Source of the DNA: Primorskyibacter sedentarius
Lineage (GTDB): Bacteria; Pseudomonadota; Alphaproteobacteria; Rhodobacterales; Rhodobacteraceae
NCBI RefSeq assembly: GCF_004342065.1
Contig: NZ_SLZU01000008.1
Location: forward strand, 62,001-126,000
Reading direction: 5' to 3'
DNA: 64,000 bases
In this document: positions 35,322-43,780 of the stretch, piece by piece
How positions within the stretch are numbered: position 1 is the first letter of the stretch
Layout of the letters: every line of letters begins with the position of its first letter
Notes under the pieces: model-generated
Database searches by the model: none
The model's input: only the letters and a program-made list of their open reading frames with translations
What the model was told of the DNA's origin: nothing
Program-made: the position numbers and the translations under genes

Positions 35322-36407
35322 TCACTTTCGCGGCGCATCCAGAAGACGCTCCAGCTCTGCCATCGCCACTTCGATCAGCTCGCCGTCAACTGCGCGGCCC
35401 CCGATCCGGATATACCAGCCCTTCGCGTCCTGTTCCGCCCGCAGGGAAATGCCAGAGCCCAGCGTTTTCGGCGTGGACCGCACCTGCGCCTTGCGCGGCC
35501 GGCCTCCCCGCTTGGGGTCTTCCTTACGCTCGAACCCTTCCAGCGCGGCGGCGATCAGCTCTGCCTCTTCGGCGGGGTTGTCGGGCACCCGTTCGGCCAG
35601 CGCCTCGCGCAGCTTCGCCTCCCCGCCCTCGCGCAGGGCCGCCGCGATTTTCAGCCCGTCCTTTTCCTTGATAAGATCGGGAAAGGTCAGCATGTCGCCC
35701 AGCTCTTCAAAGATCAGCGCGAAGGACCGGATCTTGGACCGCTTGCCTTTCGACGCCATCGGGAACAGCGCGTTCACCGCTTCCTCGGCATTCACAAAGG
35801 CGCCCTGCTGCGCCGCGATCACCGCGATTCGCCCGCGCTCGTAATGGCTCAGCGAGGCGCGGATCTCGTTCTCTTCGACCATCGCGGCAAAGGTTCCGCC
35901 CATCGCCTCGGGGTCGCGCAGCACCGCCTTGATCCGGGCAAAGCTGTCCTCATGCGTCAGCGCGTGCAGGTCCCGGAACGCCTTCAGGCGCCGGTAGCCC
36001 GACAACAGACCGTAGCGAAAGCCGCGCCCCTCCTCCTTCAATTCGAAGATCTCAATCGGCAGCCGCAGCCCGCCTTTCGCGATAGAGGCTTTCAGCTCCT
36101 CCATCTCCTCGACATCCAGAACGACCCGGTCCCGCACCAGCGCATCCGCGTCGATCTCGTCCAGCGGCACCTCGAACATGACCAGCCCGCGCCCCTCGGC
36201 ATCGCGCAACCGTTCGGCATCCACCCGGTTCTTCGCGGCCTCGGCCCGTTGTTCTGCCGGTCGCGGGTCAAACGCCCCGGCGCTGTCTGCCGCCACCTGA
36301 GCAATCGGCGCCCCGCCCCGCGCAGCCCCCGGTTTCAAAAGCAGCTCTTCTTCGATCCGGGTCAGGTCCTCGGGCGACGGAGCTTCCAGCTTGCGTCTCT
36401 TCGCCAT
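35322..36407 (-). CDS. parB: ParB-family partition protein
   Basis: Centromere-binding partner of the adjacent ParA, 361 residues. The ParB/Srx N-terminal domain (about 75-180) includes LRLPIEIFELKEEGRG, LLSGYRRLKAFRDL and the box EENEIRASLSHYERGRIAVI. A helix-turn-helix region follows (NAEEAVNALFPMASKGKRSK). The tail is basic, then a C-terminal dimerisation-like segment. Starts one base after the parA stop, so the two are co-translated. Segregates the replicon; the parS site was not located by eye. Confidence 0.9.
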   Translation of the reverse strand: MAKRRKLEAPSPEDLTRIEEELLLKPGAARGGAPIAQVAADSAGAFDPRPAEQRAEAAKNRVDAERLRDAEGRGLVMFEVPLDEIDADALVRDRVVLDVEEMEELKASIAKGGLRLPIEIFELKEEGRGFRYGLLSGYRRLKAFRDLHALTHEDSFARIKAVLRDPEAMGGTFAAMVEENEIRASLSHYERGRIAVIAAQQGAFVNAEEAVNALFPMASKGKRSKIRSFALIFEELGDMLTFPDLIKEKDGLKIAAALREGGEAKLREALAERVPDNPAEEAELIAAALEGFERKEDPKRGGRPRKAQVRSTPKTLGSGISLRAEQDAKGWYIRIGGRAVDGELIEVAMAELERLLDAPRK

Positions 36408-36408
36408 C

Positions 36409-37812
36409 TTACACCACCTTTCGCTCGGCTTCCGCCATCTGCTGATCGCGCCACCATGTCCCCAGGATGACTTCCTTCACCTCGGCCCAGGTCCGGTCGA
36501 ACGTCTCACGCCCGCGCACATAGGTTTCCCGGTTGAAGTCGCGGTAATCGGTCTCGTAGATGCCCGAGACCTGCTCCCCCGCCTGCCCCACCATCGCCGT
36601 CATCTCCTGCCGGTAGGTGGTCATGAAATCCCCGAAATAGGCCTGTATGACATTGGCCAGATCCGTCTGCTGGTTCGCGTCGAACCGGGTGACCAGCGCC
36701 CGCACCGCATCCCATTCAAACTTGATCTCGTCCAGACCTTCGGCCCGCCGCAGCCGGTTTTCACCCTCTTCAATCGACGCGAAGGTCGAATAGATCATGT
36801 CAAAGAACCGCCCGGTGGAGTCAAACTCCAGAAAAGAGGCCCCCAGCGGCACCAGAAGGATGTCCGCCGCGGCCAGCGCATTGATTGTAAGGTACCCTAA
36901 TGCAGGAGGCGTATCGAGCAGTACGATGTCGTAATCATCCAGTAACCCTCCGCCTTCCAGCGCGTTCAGCAGCGAATTCCACAGCGGCCAGGACCGCATC
37001 TGCATACGCCAGACCGGCACCTGAAACTCCGCCCAATACAGGTTCAGCTGGGCGCCGATCAGGTCGATATTGGGCCAATGCGTCTTCTGGACGAGGTTTC
37101 GCGGCGAAACCTTCAGCGCTTCGGACAGGGTTTCATCGAACGGAATCGGTGCCTGCCCCTCGGCCTCCCGCACCCGGTTCTCCTCGACCAGATGAAGCGC
37201 ATAATCCCGCGCCAGAAGCGGGAAAACCGTCTGCCATTCATCCTCGACCTTCCCCCCCATGATCGACGTCATGGAGCCTTGGCTGTCGAGATCCAGCACC
37301 AGCACCTTATATCCATCAAGCGCTGCGGACATGGCCAGATGCGCACAGGTAGAGGTTTTGCCCACGCCGCCTTTGAAATTGGCCACCGCAACCACCTTTG
37401 CCGGCAGCCCTTCCGGCCGCCAGGCACGGTAATCGCGGTCCTTTACACCCTCCTTGGCAAAGAAATCCCGCAGGCGCAGGATCTCTTCGAGGGTGAACCA
37501 TTTCGACCCACCTTCACCGTCTCCCTGCGGAAGATCGGGATTCTGCCGCAAGACACGCCGCAAATGGGCCGCATTCACCGGGATCAGATAGCGACACACC
37601 TCCCAGGTGGAAAACTTCCGAAGCCGCTTTGCCCCGTCCGGCGCATAGCCCCGCCGTGCCAGATCGTCCCGTCCACGAGTCGCGAAGGCAGCGGCCTTCG
37701 CAAAGCGGGCGGTGTCGATCGGATCTGCCAGCTTGCCAGCAGCTGTTTCAGGGTCGATATTGAAATACGGGGGAATGTCGGGCTTGCCCGTCTGCCCTGG
37801 TTTTCTTGCCAT
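36409..37812 (-). CDS. parA: ParA-family partition ATPase
   Basis: 467-residue plasmid-type (Ia) ParA. An N-terminal DNA-binding segment (about 60-125; STWEVCRYLIPVNAAHLRRV) precedes the deviant Walker A KGGVGKT (147-153). Also seen: switch I LDLDSQGSMTS and Walker B DIVLLDTPPALGYLTINAL. N-terminal regulatory domains of this kind repress their own operon. GAGG lies four bases upstream of ATG 37812. It reads away from rep across the origin, and parB follows. It moves replicon copies over the nucleoid. Confidence 0.92.
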   Translation of the reverse strand: MARKPGQTGKPDIPPYFNIDPETAAGKLADPIDTARFAKAAAFATRGRDDLARRGYAPDGAKRLRKFSTWEVCRYLIPVNAAHLRRVLRQNPDLPQGDGEGGSKWFTLEEILRLRDFFAKEGVKDRDYRAWRPEGLPAKVVAVANFKGGVGKTSTCAHLAMSAALDGYKVLVLDLDSQGSMTSIMGGKVEDEWQTVFPLLARDYALHLVEENRVREAEGQAPIPFDETLSEALKVSPRNLVQKTHWPNIDLIGAQLNLYWAEFQVPVWRMQMRSWPLWNSLLNALEGGGLLDDYDIVLLDTPPALGYLTINALAAADILLVPLGASFLEFDSTGRFFDMIYSTFASIEEGENRLRRAEGLDEIKFEWDAVRALVTRFDANQQTDLANVIQAYFGDFMTTYRQEMTAMVGQAGEQVSGIYETDYRDFNRETYVRGRETFDRTWAEVKEVILGTWWRDQQMAEAERKVV

Positions 37813-38016
37813 GTTACCTCGGATGTACGCTGTTTGCCGCGATATTCGCTGAACTATGGCACATGGCTGGGGGCTTGTGAATCAGTTTGACCCGCTCCTG
37901 CCTTAAAAATCCAATATATAGAGACTAAACAAGCCCAGCCTGTTTAATTTCTTTCAGACTCTTTAGAGTGTTTGCCGTAGAAAAGAATAATCAGGTCAAT
38001 TGGTTATGTGGTTTTC

Positions 38017-38035
38017 GGGTCCCGGATGCGGGATG
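38017..38035 (+). repeat. Iteron 1
   Basis: GGGTCCCGGATGCGGGATG, first of three direct iteron-like repeats with pattern GG-N2-CCCG-KWTGCGGGA. Likely initiator-binding site. Confidence 0.6.
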
Positions 38036-38060
38036 AAAGGGCGCCAAATCCGGGAATTAA

Positions 38061-38079
38061 GGGACCCGTTTGCGGGATG
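38061..38079 (+). repeat. Iteron 2
   Basis: GGGACCCGTTTGCGGGATG, second direct copy, 44 bases after the first (four helical turns). Differs from iteron 1 at three positions. Confidence 0.65.
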
Positions 38080-38100
38080 GCGGGCACCAGCGTCCGGGGA

Positions 38101-38136
38101 GGCCATTTGCAAGTGACTCGAAAGATGGCCTTTTTT
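38101..38136 (+). terminator. Terminator-like hairpin inside the origin
   Basis: GGCCAT (38101-38106) and ATGGCC (38125-38130) pair across an 18-base loop and are followed by six T. It could end a short origin transcript, such as an RNA controlling rep, or act as an origin structure. Confidence 0.5.
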
Positions 38137-38198
38137 GCTTGATAGGGTCTGATATTTCCGAATCGGGGCACCCTGCCCCACGGGTTGCGACTCGTCTG

Positions 38199-38215
38199 TC
38201 CTGCAAACGGATACC
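38199..38215 (-). repeat. Inverted iteron copy
   Basis: The minus strand reads GGTATCCGTTTGCAGGA, matching the iteron core with few changes but in opposite orientation to the other three. An inverted copy near rep often serves autoregulation of the initiator. Confidence 0.5.
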
Positions 38216-38240
38216 TTAATCCGGAGCGGCCTGGACCATA

Positions 38241-38259
38241 GGTGCCCGTTTGCGGGAAG
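38241..38259 (+). repeat. Iteron 3
   Basis: GGTGCCCGTTTGCGGGAAG, third direct copy, sharing the 13-base core CCCGTTTGCGGGA with iteron 2 and lying about 155 bases before the chosen rep start. Confidence 0.6.
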
Positions 38260-38287
38260 CGCCTGAGGTTCCCAGATTGGCCTTGTC

Positions 38288-38296
38288 TGTGGATAC
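38288..38296 (-). promoter_or_regulatory. DnaA-box-like site
   Basis: TGTGGATAC (minus strand GTATCCACA) differs from the DnaA box TTATCCACA at one base. Host DnaA commonly assists iteron plasmids at such a site. Confidence 0.45.
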
Positions 38297-38414
38297 CTTT
38301 TCGATCAAACTATGCGCAACCGGAGCAAGGCGACTCGCCTCAGACATCCGGATGAATAACGCCCACTTCCGGGCGCCTGAGGTATCGGCGGCCTGCCCGC
38401 CCAGCGAGGACAGT

Positions 38415-39614
38415 ATGGACGATATTCCCCGAGACCGGTTGAGCGGACCGTTGCGCCGCGGAGCAGTGAAGAAACATGTGGCGGCGATCCACGTCTCGGG
38501 CAAGCTGACGCTGTTGCAGCGCAAGCTGTCGAACGTGCTGCTGCTGAATGCCTATGACACGCTGACATCGCAAGCGTCGCACCAGATGGATGCGCGGACG
38601 CTTTGCCTGATGATCGGGTATAACTCGAATGACATGGATACGCTCAAGGCATCGCTGCGCGGGCTGGCCGAAACCGTCGCCGAATGGGACATGCTGGATG
38701 CCCAGGGGCGGCAGGAATGGGGTGTGTCGGCGCTCTTGTCCTATGCAAAGCTGAAGGGCGGGATCTGTGAATACGCCTATTCGCCGGCGCTGGCGGAAAA
38801 GCTGCACGACCCCAAGGTCTTTGCGCTGATCAACCTTAACATCCAGCGGCGGTTCACCTCCGGCCACGCGCTGGCGCTGTATGAAAACTGCTATCGCTTC
38901 GTCAGGACGGGGTCGACGGGCTGGTGGTCACTTGATCTCTTCCGGCGTCTGATGGGGGTTGCGGACAGCCCGTATTACGAGACGTACAAACACCTCAACG
39001 CCAAGATCATCAAACCCGCCGTGGCCGAGGTGAACAAGACCTCCAACATCGTGGTGACGCCCGAAGTGCGCAAGATGGGGCGGTCTGTCACGGATATTCG
39101 GTTCCAGATCGCAGAGAACCCGCAGTTGGCCATTCTTGATTTGGATGATGGCGAAGGGCTGCGCAATTCCGAGGTCTATGCGCGGCTGCGCGAGCTGGGT
39201 GTCAGTGACCGTCTGGCGCGGCAATGGGTGGCCGAACATGGCGAGGATTATGTCGGGCAAAAGCTGGATTACGTGGCCGGGCAGGGCAGCGTAATAAACG
39301 CCGTGGGCTATATCACCAAGGCGCTGAAACATGATTACGGCAACGCGCGCGCTGTAAACGGGCAGGGGGTTTCGCCGCGAAACCCCGCGCCGCCCACAAC
39401 TGCACGGGCGCGCCGGCTGGAACGCATTCGCGATCTTGCCGCCGCCCGCAAGCCGACCCAGAGGGACGCGGACAAGCGGCTGTTCCTGGCCCGTCTGGAA
39501 GGATCGCGGCGCGATGATTTCGAGCGTCACGGCTGGATGTCGGCGCTGAACGCGGATGCCATTGTGGCCTTCTGGTCAGAGCTGTCGCCGGGCGCGTTCG
39601 ACGATCTGGACTGA
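38415..39614 (+). CDS. Rep_3-family plasmid replication initiator
   Basis: Initiator with two winged-helix domains that binds iterons and opens the origin. The family opening HVAAIHVSGKLTLLQRKLSN and VLLLNAYDTL is unmistakable. Further segments are ALYENCYRFVRTGSTGWWSL, KHLNAKIIKPAVAEVNKTSN and VRKMGRSVTDIRFQI. The C-terminal 130 residues are basic and family-specific. ATG 38415 is preferred, with GCGAGGA four bases upstream; an ATG at 38352 and a TTG inside iteron 3 would give longer forms that overlap the origin. The Roseobacter compatibility class cannot be assigned by eye. Confidence 0.88.
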   Translation: MDDIPRDRLSGPLRRGAVKKHVAAIHVSGKLTLLQRKLSNVLLLNAYDTLTSQASHQMDARTLCLMIGYNSNDMDTLKASLRGLAETVAEWDMLDAQGRQEWGVSALLSYAKLKGGICEYAYSPALAEKLHDPKVFALINLNIQRRFTSGHALALYENCYRFVRTGSTGWWSLDLFRRLMGVADSPYYETYKHLNAKIIKPAVAEVNKTSNIVVTPEVRKMGRSVTDIRFQIAENPQLAILDLDDGEGLRNSEVYARLRELGVSDRLARQWVAEHGEDYVGQKLDYVAGQGSVINAVGYITKALKHDYGNARAVNGQGVSPRNPAPPTTARARRLERIRDLAAARKPTQRDADKRLFLARLEGSRRDDFERHGWMSALNADAIVAFWSELSPGAFDDLD

Positions 39615-39628
39615 GGCTGCCCGATTCC

Positions 39629-40699
39629 CTAGAGGCCCGCGGCCTTTGTCAGGTTGATCCGGAACCTGTCCCTGCGGCGCTGGTAGCGGCGGGTCATTTC
39701 GGCAGAGGCGTGGCCAAGGTGCTTTTGCACGTGGCGTTCATCCACACTGGCAGAGCTGGCAAGCCCCGCGCGCAGGCTGTGACCGGAAAAGAGGGCAAGG
39801 CGTTCGCTCTCTGGCAGGTCGCCGCGAATGCCGGATGCGAGGACGCAACTTTTGATCAGCCGCGCGACGTGGCGGTCATTCAGGCGGGTGTCCAGCGCGC
39901 GCTTCCCATCCCGAGAGGTCCGCACGAAGATCGGGCCAAAGTCGATCTTGGCGAAGTGCAGCCATTGTTCGACGGCATGGACGGGGCAGGTCTGCTCGCT
40001 CGACCCGCGGCCGACCTCGACCTCGCGCCAGCCGGTCTTGGCGTTCAGGGTGAGCAGGGCGCCGGGTTTCAGGATCTCGATCCAGCCGCGACTGTCGGGC
40101 GTGTCCTCGCGTCCGACGTCAAGGCTGACGATCTCGGATCGGCGCAGGCCGCCGGCATAGCCCAGAAGAAGGATCGCGCGGTCGCGCAGCCCGCGCAGGT
40201 CGAAGGGCAGGGTGGCCGCCATGGCGAGGATCTCTTCGGGGAGGATCGCCTCTTTCTGGAGCGGCGGTCTGGCATGCTTTCGCCGGATCCCGGCCAGCAC
40301 GCTGGCGATGTGGCGATCCTTGCGGTCGAGCGTGAGGCCGCGCTGCTGGTATTGCCAGGCCAGACCGGAGAGCCGCCGTTCGATCGTGGCGACCGACAGG
40401 GCAGGGGCCTTTGCCTGCGGCGTGGCGCAATCGGTGATGTAGAGCCCCAGCAGTTCGGGATTGGGGGGCAGGGGGTCTGCGCCCTTGGCGCGGCACCAGC
40501 GGGTGAAATGCGCCCAGTCGGCCTTGTAGGCGGCATTGGTATTCTCGGCCGTGGCCTGACGGGCATAATCGCGCGCCGTGTCGGCCAGCCTGTCGAGCGT
40601 GCCGGACCGCACAAGGGGGTCGGTGCTGCCTTGGGCTTGCCCGTCCTCGGGCGCGGGCGGGGTTACTTCGGGGGGTGGGTTGTCGTTATTCTCGCTCAT
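39629..40699 (-). CDS. Tyrosine recombinase/integrase
   Basis: Phage-type site-specific recombinase, 356 residues with ATG 40699. A SAM-like core-binding domain (about 35-140) is followed by the catalytic domain with the full set: Arg186/187 in GGLRRSEIV, H307-x-x-R310 in GHSLRAGLA, His330 in HLGHAS and Tyr339 in TRRYQRR. A proline-rich acidic N-terminus (about 1-30) is low complexity. It converges on rep with 14 bases between stops. As part of the replication module it may resolve replicon multimers or move a cassette; no clear core site was found nearby. An in-frame start at 40747 is possible. Confidence 0.9.
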   Translation of the reverse strand: MSENNDNPPPEVTPPAPEDGQAQGSTDPLVRSGTLDRLADTARDYARQATAENTNAAYKADWAHFTRWCRAKGADPLPPNPELLGLYITDCATPQAKAPALSVATIERRLSGLAWQYQQRGLTLDRKDRHIASVLAGIRRKHARPPLQKEAILPEEILAMAATLPFDLRGLRDRAILLLGYAGGLRRSEIVSLDVGREDTPDSRGWIEILKPGALLTLNAKTGWREVEVGRGSSEQTCPVHAVEQWLHFAKIDFGPIFVRTSRDGKRALDTRLNDRHVARLIKSCVLASGIRGDLPESERLALFSGHSLRAGLASSASVDERHVQKHLGHASAEMTRRYQRRRDRFRINLTKAAGL

Positions 40700-41036
40700 A
40701 GCGATGGTGGATAGCCGATTTCGGCTGACAATGCAATTATCGGACATGACTGGGGTGGCGCAGGCGCGGCGGTTTTGTCGGGATATACTGTGGAAAGCGC
40801 CGCGAGGGGATTTGCGTTGCACATGCCCCTGTCACCGGGCGTTTTGAAGGTGACCTTCATATCCTACGCCTGATGCCGCCCCGGGTCACCCCGGATTTTG
40901 CTGAAATACACCAAAGAGGAGGCGATTTTACGCGCAGACAGGCAGTCTGTGCTGAACGCCAGTGTGGCGCCCGCAGCGTTGGTGCTGCGGGACGCGTTTG
41001 GGCTTCGGTTTTCCGGGGCGGGTGTTTACACGCCCA
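40700..41036. other. Intergenic stretch between integrase and RsgA genes
   Basis: No gene is supported. A perfect 8-bp stem, CCCGCAGC/GCTGCGGG (40970-40991, loop GTTGGT), lies just beyond the rsgA stop and has no T-tract. The rest shows only chance frames and could carry the integrase promoter. Confidence 0.5.
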
Positions 41037-42122
41037 TCAGCCCTTTTGCTTGCGGGTCTTCTGTTGCACGGCGTTGACCATCTTCTGAAAGGCCTTTTCG
41101 GCGGATTTGCGTTCGTTAAGGGAAGAGGAATTATACCGCTCTTCGGCTGCCAGTTTTTTCCAGCGCGCAAATCTGGCCGGGTCAAAGTCGCCACTGTCGA
41201 GGGCCGCCTGAATGGCGCAGCCGGGTTCGGTGTCGTGGTGACAATCCCGGAACCGGCAGTGCCCCGCCAGATCGACGATATCCGCGAACACATCGGCAAT
41301 CCCGGTTTCGACATTTGTGAGCTGAAGCTCTCGCATGCCGGGCGTGTCGAGGATGGCGCAGCCGTCGGGGGTGAAGTGCATCTGCCGCCGTGTGGTCGTG
41401 TGGCGGCCTTTGCTGTCATCCTCGCGGATTGCGGCCGTATCGGTAACGCCGCCGCGGAACAGAGCATTGACCAAGGTGGATTTGCCAACACCGGAGGAGC
41501 CGAGAAAGGCCACTGTCTGGCCGGCCTTGCACCATGGCGCGAGTTTGGTGATGGGTTCGGCGCTGAGCGCATTGACCAGTTCGACAAGCACGCGGTTGGA
41601 GATTTCGCTGGCCCGGGCCAGATAGGAGGAGGGGTCATCGCAGAGATCCGCCTTTGTCAGCAGGATCACCGGGGTCACGGCAGCCTCGAAGGCCAGGGCG
41701 ACGTATCGCTCCAGCCGGGCGATGTTGAAATCCTTGTTGCAGGACGACACGATAAAGACCGTGTCCACGTTGGCGGCAATCAACTGCCGCTTTCGGTCGG
41801 TGCCCGGCGCGCGGCGTTCGAACACGCTGCTCCGCTCCAGCACTTTACTGCTGGCGGGGTGCTGCGGGTCGTAAAGCAGCCAGTCGCCTACCGTCGCCTC
41901 GGGGCCGGGGGGGAGGAGGGTGTCAATGTCTTCGCCCAGAACGTGCAGGCCGGTCCTGTGAACCTCTGTCACCCGGACGGGCGAGAGATGGGAGGTGTCG
42001 TCAAGGCTGAGTTGCTGGCTGAAAAACGGCTTCCAGCCAAGCTTTTCCAACTGGGCGGTTTTCTTTCTGGGCAGGTTGCCCGAAGCGGAAGGGGGCAGGA
42101 ATTGGGAATAGTCCCGTGTCAT
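41037..42122 (-). CDS. rsgA: Ribosome small-subunit biogenesis GTPase RsgA-like
   Basis: Circularly permuted GTPase that matures the 30S subunit. An N-terminal OB domain (about 45-110) precedes the permuted G domain: G4 LLTKADL (154-160) comes before G1 LGSSGVGKSTL (208-217) and G3 DTPGMREL. A C-terminal zinc motif reads CRFRDCHHDTEPGCAI. 361 residues, normal. The basic lysine-rich tail (QQKTRKQKG) fits rRNA contact. This is usually a chromosomal housekeeping family, so its place beside a plasmid replication module is notable; it may be a second copy. Confidence 0.9.
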   Translation of the reverse strand: MTRDYSQFLPPSASGNLPRKKTAQLEKLGWKPFFSQQLSLDDTSHLSPVRVTEVHRTGLHVLGEDIDTLLPPGPEATVGDWLLYDPQHPASSKVLERSSVFERRAPGTDRKRQLIAANVDTVFIVSSCNKDFNIARLERYVALAFEAAVTPVILLTKADLCDDPSSYLARASEISNRVLVELVNALSAEPITKLAPWCKAGQTVAFLGSSGVGKSTLVNALFRGGVTDTAAIREDDSKGRHTTTRRQMHFTPDGCAILDTPGMRELQLTNVETGIADVFADIVDLAGHCRFRDCHHDTEPGCAIQAALDSGDFDPARFARWKKLAAEERYNSSSLNERKSAEKAFQKMVNAVQQKTRKQKG

Positions 42123-42399
42123 CGGAGTGAACTTTCATGTGCGGGGCACGAGGCGGGCTCGAACCATAATATGTGGATAATCCAGTTTGCAAACGTCCAG
42201 ACGCCGGCGACAGTGAAGCGCGGCGAGGGGCTGGTCTGAGTTTGCACCGGGAGGACGCTCTGCCTCCCCACATTATCGGGTCATAAAATCTCGATGATCA
42301 CGGGGCGGAGATTACCTCTGGCTGGCGGCTTTTGCAAGCTGGGCCAGCGTGACACCTGCGCCCAGCCCTGCGGAACGGGGCGCGACGGTTGGGCGGGCT

Positions 42400-43374
42400 T
42401 CAGTTCTTCAGCACGATGCAGGGAACGCCGTCGCGTTGCAGCCTGCTGCAGATCAGATCCGCCTCGCTGCGGCTTTGCGTGCCGATCTGTGCCGTCCATT
42501 GCCGACCCGGTTGTCCAAGCAGGCGCATCCGCAGATAGCTGATTTTCTGCCCCCGCAGTGTCGCGCTGAGTTGAAGGGCGCGCCGGTAGCGAAAGGCTGT
42601 GATGTCGCGGCTGCGATGCGAGGCCACGATGGCGGCCCAAGGCATGACGACGGTCGGGACGTGGAACTGTTTCAGACGGCGCTCGCGGCCCAGAAGCTCG
42701 CATGCCTCGCGAAAGCCGGGTGCGGTTTTCAGGGCGAAATCCGGCGCGGCCGGCGGGGCATCGCGCCATTCCGTGGCGCTGTAGCCGGTGATGGCCGGCA
42801 CGTAGGCGCGGGTTTCGGGCGGCAGCTGCTTGCCACGGTTGAGAAAGCTTTCGAGCCGCGCCTCCCCGGCATTATAGGCGGCGGCGGCGAAACCCAGATT
42901 GCCGAAGTGATCGCGCAGCTCTGCCAGATAGGTCGCGGAGGCGCGCAACGCCTCTGCCGGGTTGAACGGGTCTGCCAGATCACGCAGCCGCGCCGTGCCG
43001 GGCATGAATTGCGCAATGCCCTGCGCCCCTGCCGGGCTGACGGCCGCGGCATCGAACAGGCTTTCACGCCAGATCAGGCGGACGAAGAAATCGGGGTTGA
43101 GACCGGCCTCTTGCGCGGTTGCCTCGATCACGCGGCAGGTGTCGGGGATATAGCTTTGCAGCGAAATGCAATGGAGGCCATCTGCGGTGCAGCGGGTGTT
43201 GTTCTTGCCCAATCCTGCGGGTCGCGCGCGCGGGCGCACCCGTTCCAGCGGGTCGACCACGGGCGGCGCAGCCTCGACCGAGGTTTCTGCCGCGCTAGGG
43301 TGGCTCGCAATCACTGGCACAGCCGTCAGAACACAAAAGGCAATCCAGCGTTTCCAGTCGGTACGCCCCGCCAT
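42400..43374 (-). CDS. Lytic murein transglycosylase with SPOR-like C-terminus
   Basis: Periplasmic enzyme cleaving peptidoglycan glycan strands, 324 residues. Signal segment RWIAFCVLTAVPVIASHPSA, then a proline-rich linker. The SLT domain has catalytic Glu in IWRESLFDAAAVSPAGAQG, IAQFMPGTARL, and AAAAYNAGEARLESFL. The C-terminal 70 residues end in WTAQIGTQSRSEADLICSRL, an SPOR-type peptidoglycan-binding pattern. ATG 43374 has GGGAG seven bases before it. Related proteins accompany conjugation systems, but no other transfer gene is in the window. Confidence 0.88.
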   Translation of the reverse strand: MAGRTDWKRWIAFCVLTAVPVIASHPSAAETSVEAAPPVVDPLERVRPRARPAGLGKNNTRCTADGLHCISLQSYIPDTCRVIEATAQEAGLNPDFFVRLIWRESLFDAAAVSPAGAQGIAQFMPGTARLRDLADPFNPAEALRASATYLAELRDHFGNLGFAAAAYNAGEARLESFLNRGKQLPPETRAYVPAITGYSATEWRDAPPAAPDFALKTAPGFREACELLGRERRLKQFHVPTVVMPWAAIVASHRSRDITAFRYRRALQLSATLRGQKISYLRMRLLGQPGRQWTAQIGTQSRSEADLICSRLQRDGVPCIVLKN

Positions 43375-43612
43375 CACACAACTCCCCGCCGCTTTGCGAC
43401 GTCAACCAAGCAAGACAATTGCTTGGATTCCGTTTGCGTTGCAAGGGTCGTGGGTGGACGGGCGACGTCAGGTCAATGGTCTGTCTGGCGGCGGATTGTG
43501 TATCGGCGCGGGCGGATGCACGCGTCGGGGTGCGGGGTGGCGTGCATGGCCTGAGTAGTCAAAAGGCCAGCACCGGTTTTCAACTCGGACCCTTCGGATG
43601 GGTCCGGGCAGA

Positions 43613-43687
43613 TCAAAATACGAATCCGATGATTGCCGCGACAACGACGACGACACCGATGATGTAGAAAATATTATGCATAGCCAT
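43613..43687 (-). CDS. Single-span membrane microprotein
   Basis: A 24-codon gene encoding MAMHNIFYIIGVVVVVAAII followed by GFVF. It is one uninterrupted hydrophobic helix after a short polar start. AAGGAT lies directly before the first ATG (43687) and seven bases before the second in-frame ATG (43681), so the 22-residue form starting MHNIFYIIG may be the true product. Short proteins with a similar MxNxxYIIGxxVVV pattern are seen as conserved small proteins in alphaproteobacteria. Function unknown; its neighbours are cell-envelope genes. Confidence 0.65.
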   Translation of the reverse strand: MAMHNIFYIIGVVVVVAAIIGFVF

Positions 43688-43780
43688 ATCCTTTTTGTTG
43701 GCGCGCCGTTGTGGCACAGGGAAGTAACTGCCAGATCGGGTTTTGGTTCCCAAAAGGATGCCGGATGCCCGTGAGAGGTG

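Larger units (their letters stand above)
37813..38414. other. Probable replication origin between parA and rep
   Basis: The divergent gap between parA and rep carries the marks of an iteron origin. It has an AT-rich stretch (37911-37990), a 12-base palindrome ACTCT-TT-AGAGT (37958-37969), the arms TAAACA/TGTTTA (37926-37946), and four copies of a 17-19-base repeat with core CCGTTTGCGGGA. A DnaA-box-like TGTGGATAC lies at 38288-38296 and a hairpin with T-tract at 38101-38136. The layout is known for Rep_3-type plasmids; activity is inferred. Confidence 0.7.

Noticed and set aside
38250-38414. Upstream TTG and ATG starts that would lengthen the Rep protein
   Set aside because: The TTG falls inside iteron 3 and the ATG at 38352 lacks a ribosome site; the ATG at 38415 has one and begins close to the conserved domain.
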